Shown here: positions 61,259 through 64,000 of the stretch, piece after piece
Layout: every line of letters starts with the position of its first letter
Numbering within the stretch: position 1 is the first letter of the stretch
NCBI GenBank assembly: GCA_026119855.1
Contig: JAOWBW010000268.1
Span: forward strand, 207,480 to 271,479
Origin: Campanula takesimana
Taxonomy: Eukaryota > Streptophyta > Magnoliopsida > Asterales > Campanulaceae
Reading direction: 5' to 3'
Length of the DNA: 64,000 nt
The notes under the pieces: generated by a model
The model's database searches: none
The model's input: only the letters and a program-made list of their open reading frames with translations
Told to the model about the DNA's origin: nothing
Made by a program: the position numbers and the translations under genes

Positions 61259-63485
61259 GATTTTTGAAATGGTTGAAATCCCAAAATTACCCTTATGCCA
61301 TTAAAACCTTAAACCTCAAACGCACCCCATTTGTACTCAACTCTCTCTCTTCTCCATCGGTGTCCTCATCCTTCATCCCACCCTCTTTCATCATCTCACC
61401 CTTTTATGGTCATCATCGAAAAATCTCCATATACACGCTTTCTTTTTCTATGTGATACAACTACTTCTCTATGCGATGCAACTACAACTCGACAACGCCT
61501 GTTCTTCCTCCTTCCTCTCTGGCATCCCAATCCTATTTCCTCTCGTCTTCCTCAAAGATTTGACCGACATCGTCATTATTTCTTGTCAACAACATCGTTT
61601 TCGCCTTCCCAAATGCATCCAAGCATAGCCGCGACTAGATCGTCTCAAGCCCAGACAACGCAGCTTGATTTTGTGGATTATTAGATACAAAAGAAGCCAG
61701 TAGTTTTGAAATTGAAATTGAAAAGAAGGGGAACATGGGACTATGGGCTGGGTGTGGGAAAAACAGCAAGAATTTGTGTAATTGACTTTGTGGAGAGGCG
61801 AAGAAGGTAGGATCCATGAGATTCGAGGTGGGGTTTTCATTTTAAGATGGGTAATAATGAAAGTTAAAAAGTAAAACCAAAAACTAGAACAACTCTGCGA
61901 ACGAAAGGAGAAGGCAGGGCTTCATCGTCGACGCCGAGCGAGAGAGACAGAACAACAGGTATCGTAAATTCATGATCACCGCCTTGCAATTAAAACGGCA
62001 AAGTCATGAGCGTTTCTTATCAAGATGAAGATTGAAGAACAAATTGGAGATTTGGGCTTTTGTATGAATTAGGGTTTGAAAATTGGATTTGGGGTTTCAA
62101 AAATTCTGCAAAATCAGAAAAAATTGTAAGAACCTCTCTTTGCCCTCCCTCTTGCTCTAAGTTACTGATTGTGATTGTTTGATTAAATAGTTAGTATTTT
62201 CATTTACAAGAAAGATAGAGAAAACACATGATATGAGATTATTTTTCTAATTTGGTGGTTTTCATACAGTAGTTGTCGGCCACAATCCATTACAAATTAT
62301 TAAAAAAAAATTACACTTAAAAAGTTAACATTGCAAGCACATAGCACTATTTCTCCATTTTAGATTTGTCATGTCTGATACTCAATATTAATATTAAGTA
62401 AAACACTCTCCGTCCCAAAATAAATGTGTAAAGTCATTTTATCGCTCATTTCATTTACTATGTGAATAATTTAGCTATTATTTGCTAGATTAATCATGTA
62501 GAAATTTTTCTCAAACACACCAAAATTTTCAACAACTCCAAGTACAACAAACGTGCCTTTGCCAACAATTGGGAACAATGTTCCCACTTCTAGTGAGCCA
62601 TTGCAACGATACCAAACAATGACTACTAGGCGAAAGCAATCGTAACTCTTCTTTGTAATGGTTTAGAGGGTATACTTTTGTAGATGCTTTTGTGAACAAG
62701 ATACTAGTTAATGCATCATACTTTTTTGGATCATTGTAATTACATTTACATTAATCAGTCCAATTCGTGGTATTACTCCCGGGAATTTTTTATTTTGGCA
62801 TTTTTCGACCCCCTTCCCATAAAATCCTGGCTTCGCCACTGAAAAGAGGGGAGATGGATATTAGTGACTACGTATGGAAAGAGATGGATAAATTGAGTTT
62901 GTAGTCAATTAGATTTTTAAGCTCTGTTGAATTTTTTGAATATAGTCCCTTGATCATGGTGAAAGTTTTTTTTTATATATATATATATTTTTTTATTTTA
63001 TGTATATGGTCTTTATAAATGGGGGAAAAGATTGGTGAAATTAGTGGTGGTGGTGGTAGTAGCTGTGGTGGTGATGGGGTGGTGGTTGGTTAATGAAAAC
63101 TTTATTTTACTTTATTTCTTTACATAGTTTTAGCTAATAAAAAATTTCATTTTGTGTCTGATAAACCATAAATATTAAAAACAAATAAACAAAAATTATT
63201 AATTACGTTAAGGTTAATATAAATATCAATAAGGGTAAGCATGTCATTTCAACACTTAATTAAGTAGGTTTGGAGTTTGTTAAGTTATGGAGGTAATTTG
63301 AAAATTTTATAGTTATATCGGTTAAAAAACTAACACTCATTAACTTTCATTAACATTAGTTAACGATTTTGGTTACTTTTGCTATTTTACAAATAGTACG
63401 CAGGTTAGATTTGTTGTTTCAATAGTACGAAGGTAAATATGATAATCTGGAGTAGTACGCGGGTCATTTTGGTAGTTTACTCTTT
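61259..63485. other. Stretch without a recognisable gene
   Basis: No convincing exon. Low-complexity pieces: AT run near 62975-62995 and GGT repeats near 63047-63080. A CT-rich stretch with short ORFs (61264-61684) has no family features. Three spaced TAGTACG words are at 63393, 63422 and 63453. This may be host flank or an old repeat. Confidence 0.4.
62405..62423 (+). repeat. Possible Stowaway-like MITE end
   Basis: CTCTCCGTCCCAAAATAA resembles the terminal repeat of Stowaway MITEs. No matching inverted end was found in the next few hundred bases. Confidence 0.25.
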
Positions 63486-63658
63486 TCAAGATGCATGATT
63501 AATATGATTAATCTATTTATCGGATCATCAATCTCTTTAATTGGATTATTGAATTGATTCTTGATCTTGAAGAAAAATTTTTTGTTCTTAGGGTTTGATG
63601 TTTAAGATAATTTGATTATCATAAATAGTTGAATCCTTAAGGATCAAGATTTGATAAA

Positions 63659-63850
63659 TTGCGTTCATGCGATTCGCGTGCAATGCACGTTTTGTGCATA
63701 ATTTTCATCCAAAATTTTTGTGCAGATTACGTGCATCACACGTGCAGTCCAGAATTTTGTGCAGAATTTTCGTGCAGTTCGCGTGCAATGCACGTGCAAT
63801 GTACGAATTCGTGCAGATTTTTCGTGCAGTTCGCGTGCGGTGCAGATTTT
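63659..63850 (+). promoter_or_regulatory. GTGCA/CGCGTGC word array
   Basis: At least ten GTGCA words, with TTCGCGTGCAATGCACG at about 63673 and 63779 and TCGTGCAGTTCGCGTGC at about 63769 and 63821. The words are separated by T-rich text. It looks like the other LTR arrays here, so the surrounding 63.5-64.0 kb may be part of an LTR continuing right of the window. Confidence 0.4.
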
Positions 63851-64000
63851 TTAATTCGTATTTTTCATACTTGGAGATGCATTGTAGAATACGTATTGTT
63901 CATGGAACTGGATTCTATGAAGTAATGTATTCTTAATAGAGTTGGACTCTATGAAAGAATTCATTATTCAATGTGTATTATACCTAGAGTATGACTCTAT

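Noticed and set aside
61264..61684. Short Ser/Pro-rich ORFs in the right flank as possible host exons
   Set aside because: CT-rich low-complexity translation with no domain; cannot be separated from chance.

Overview
The window is plant nuclear DNA from a gene-poor, retrotransposon-dense region. The evidence is LTR retrotransposons of plant-specific lineages (Tat-type Ty3/gypsy with a tRNA-Arg primer site, a Tekay/Del-like chromovirus, Ty1/copia with a tRNA-iMet primer site), a plant mobile domain (PMD) gene with GT-AG introns, and layered nested insertions. Nothing bacterial is present, and I found no tRNA, rRNA or CRISPR. The species cannot be named from sequence alone. Almost every coding region is broken. 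The one intact ORF of interest is a 144-residue antisense gene at 49086-49520.

Labels used below: T = Tat-type gypsy, Y = Tekay-like gypsy, K and S = copia. T1 (minus) holds 1-4557 and continues at 13078-14416; its 5' LTR is split by K1 (plus, 4558-13072, TSD TGTGT). S1 (plus, about 14525-18825) is a SIRE-like copia cut off by T2. T2 (minus, 18826-59018) keeps its 3' LTR, a 3' tandem array and two antisense genes; T3 is inserted in it. T3 (plus, 23940-58224, TSD GTACT) has two 1001-bp LTRs and a gag-pol at 42197-48634, followed by antisense genes and a tandem array. Inside T3 lie Y2 (minus, 25219-42039, gag only) and K2 (plus, 50482-56244, truncated). Inside the 3' LTR of Y2 lies Y1 (plus, 27138-35869, TSD GCATC). 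The nest is therefore S1 > T2 > T3 > Y2 > Y1, with K2 also in T3. T4 (minus LTR 59019-60266) truncates T2, and T5 (60794-61258) interrupts a gypsy LTR scrap (Y3). The last 2.7 kb has no recognisable gene.

Hand-counted LTR differences fit the nesting: about 26/1001 for T3, 18/1485 for K1 and 20/2100 for Y1.

The most interesting signals are non-coding. (1) A 12-bp GC-rich word, GGGCGRCCGCAC, occurs as pairs with an exact 10-bp variable spacer in LTRs and leaders of copia K1/K2 and also in the unrelated gypsy Y1. Y2, a relative of Y1, has a different word at the same LTR position, again with a 10-bp spacer. Other LTRs carry their own GC-rich word arrays, often just upstream of a TATA box. (2) Three hairpins in the copia leader have covarying stems, and all three loops differ in concert between K1 and K2. 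(3) Two covarying RNA-like elements lie downstream of the Tat pol; one also recurs in the T4/T5 LTRs. (4) A tRNA-Arg-complementary decamer is duplicated inside the LTR about 85-105 bp before its end. (5) The Tat antisense genes appear to have their own promoters built from the LTR's GC-rich words.
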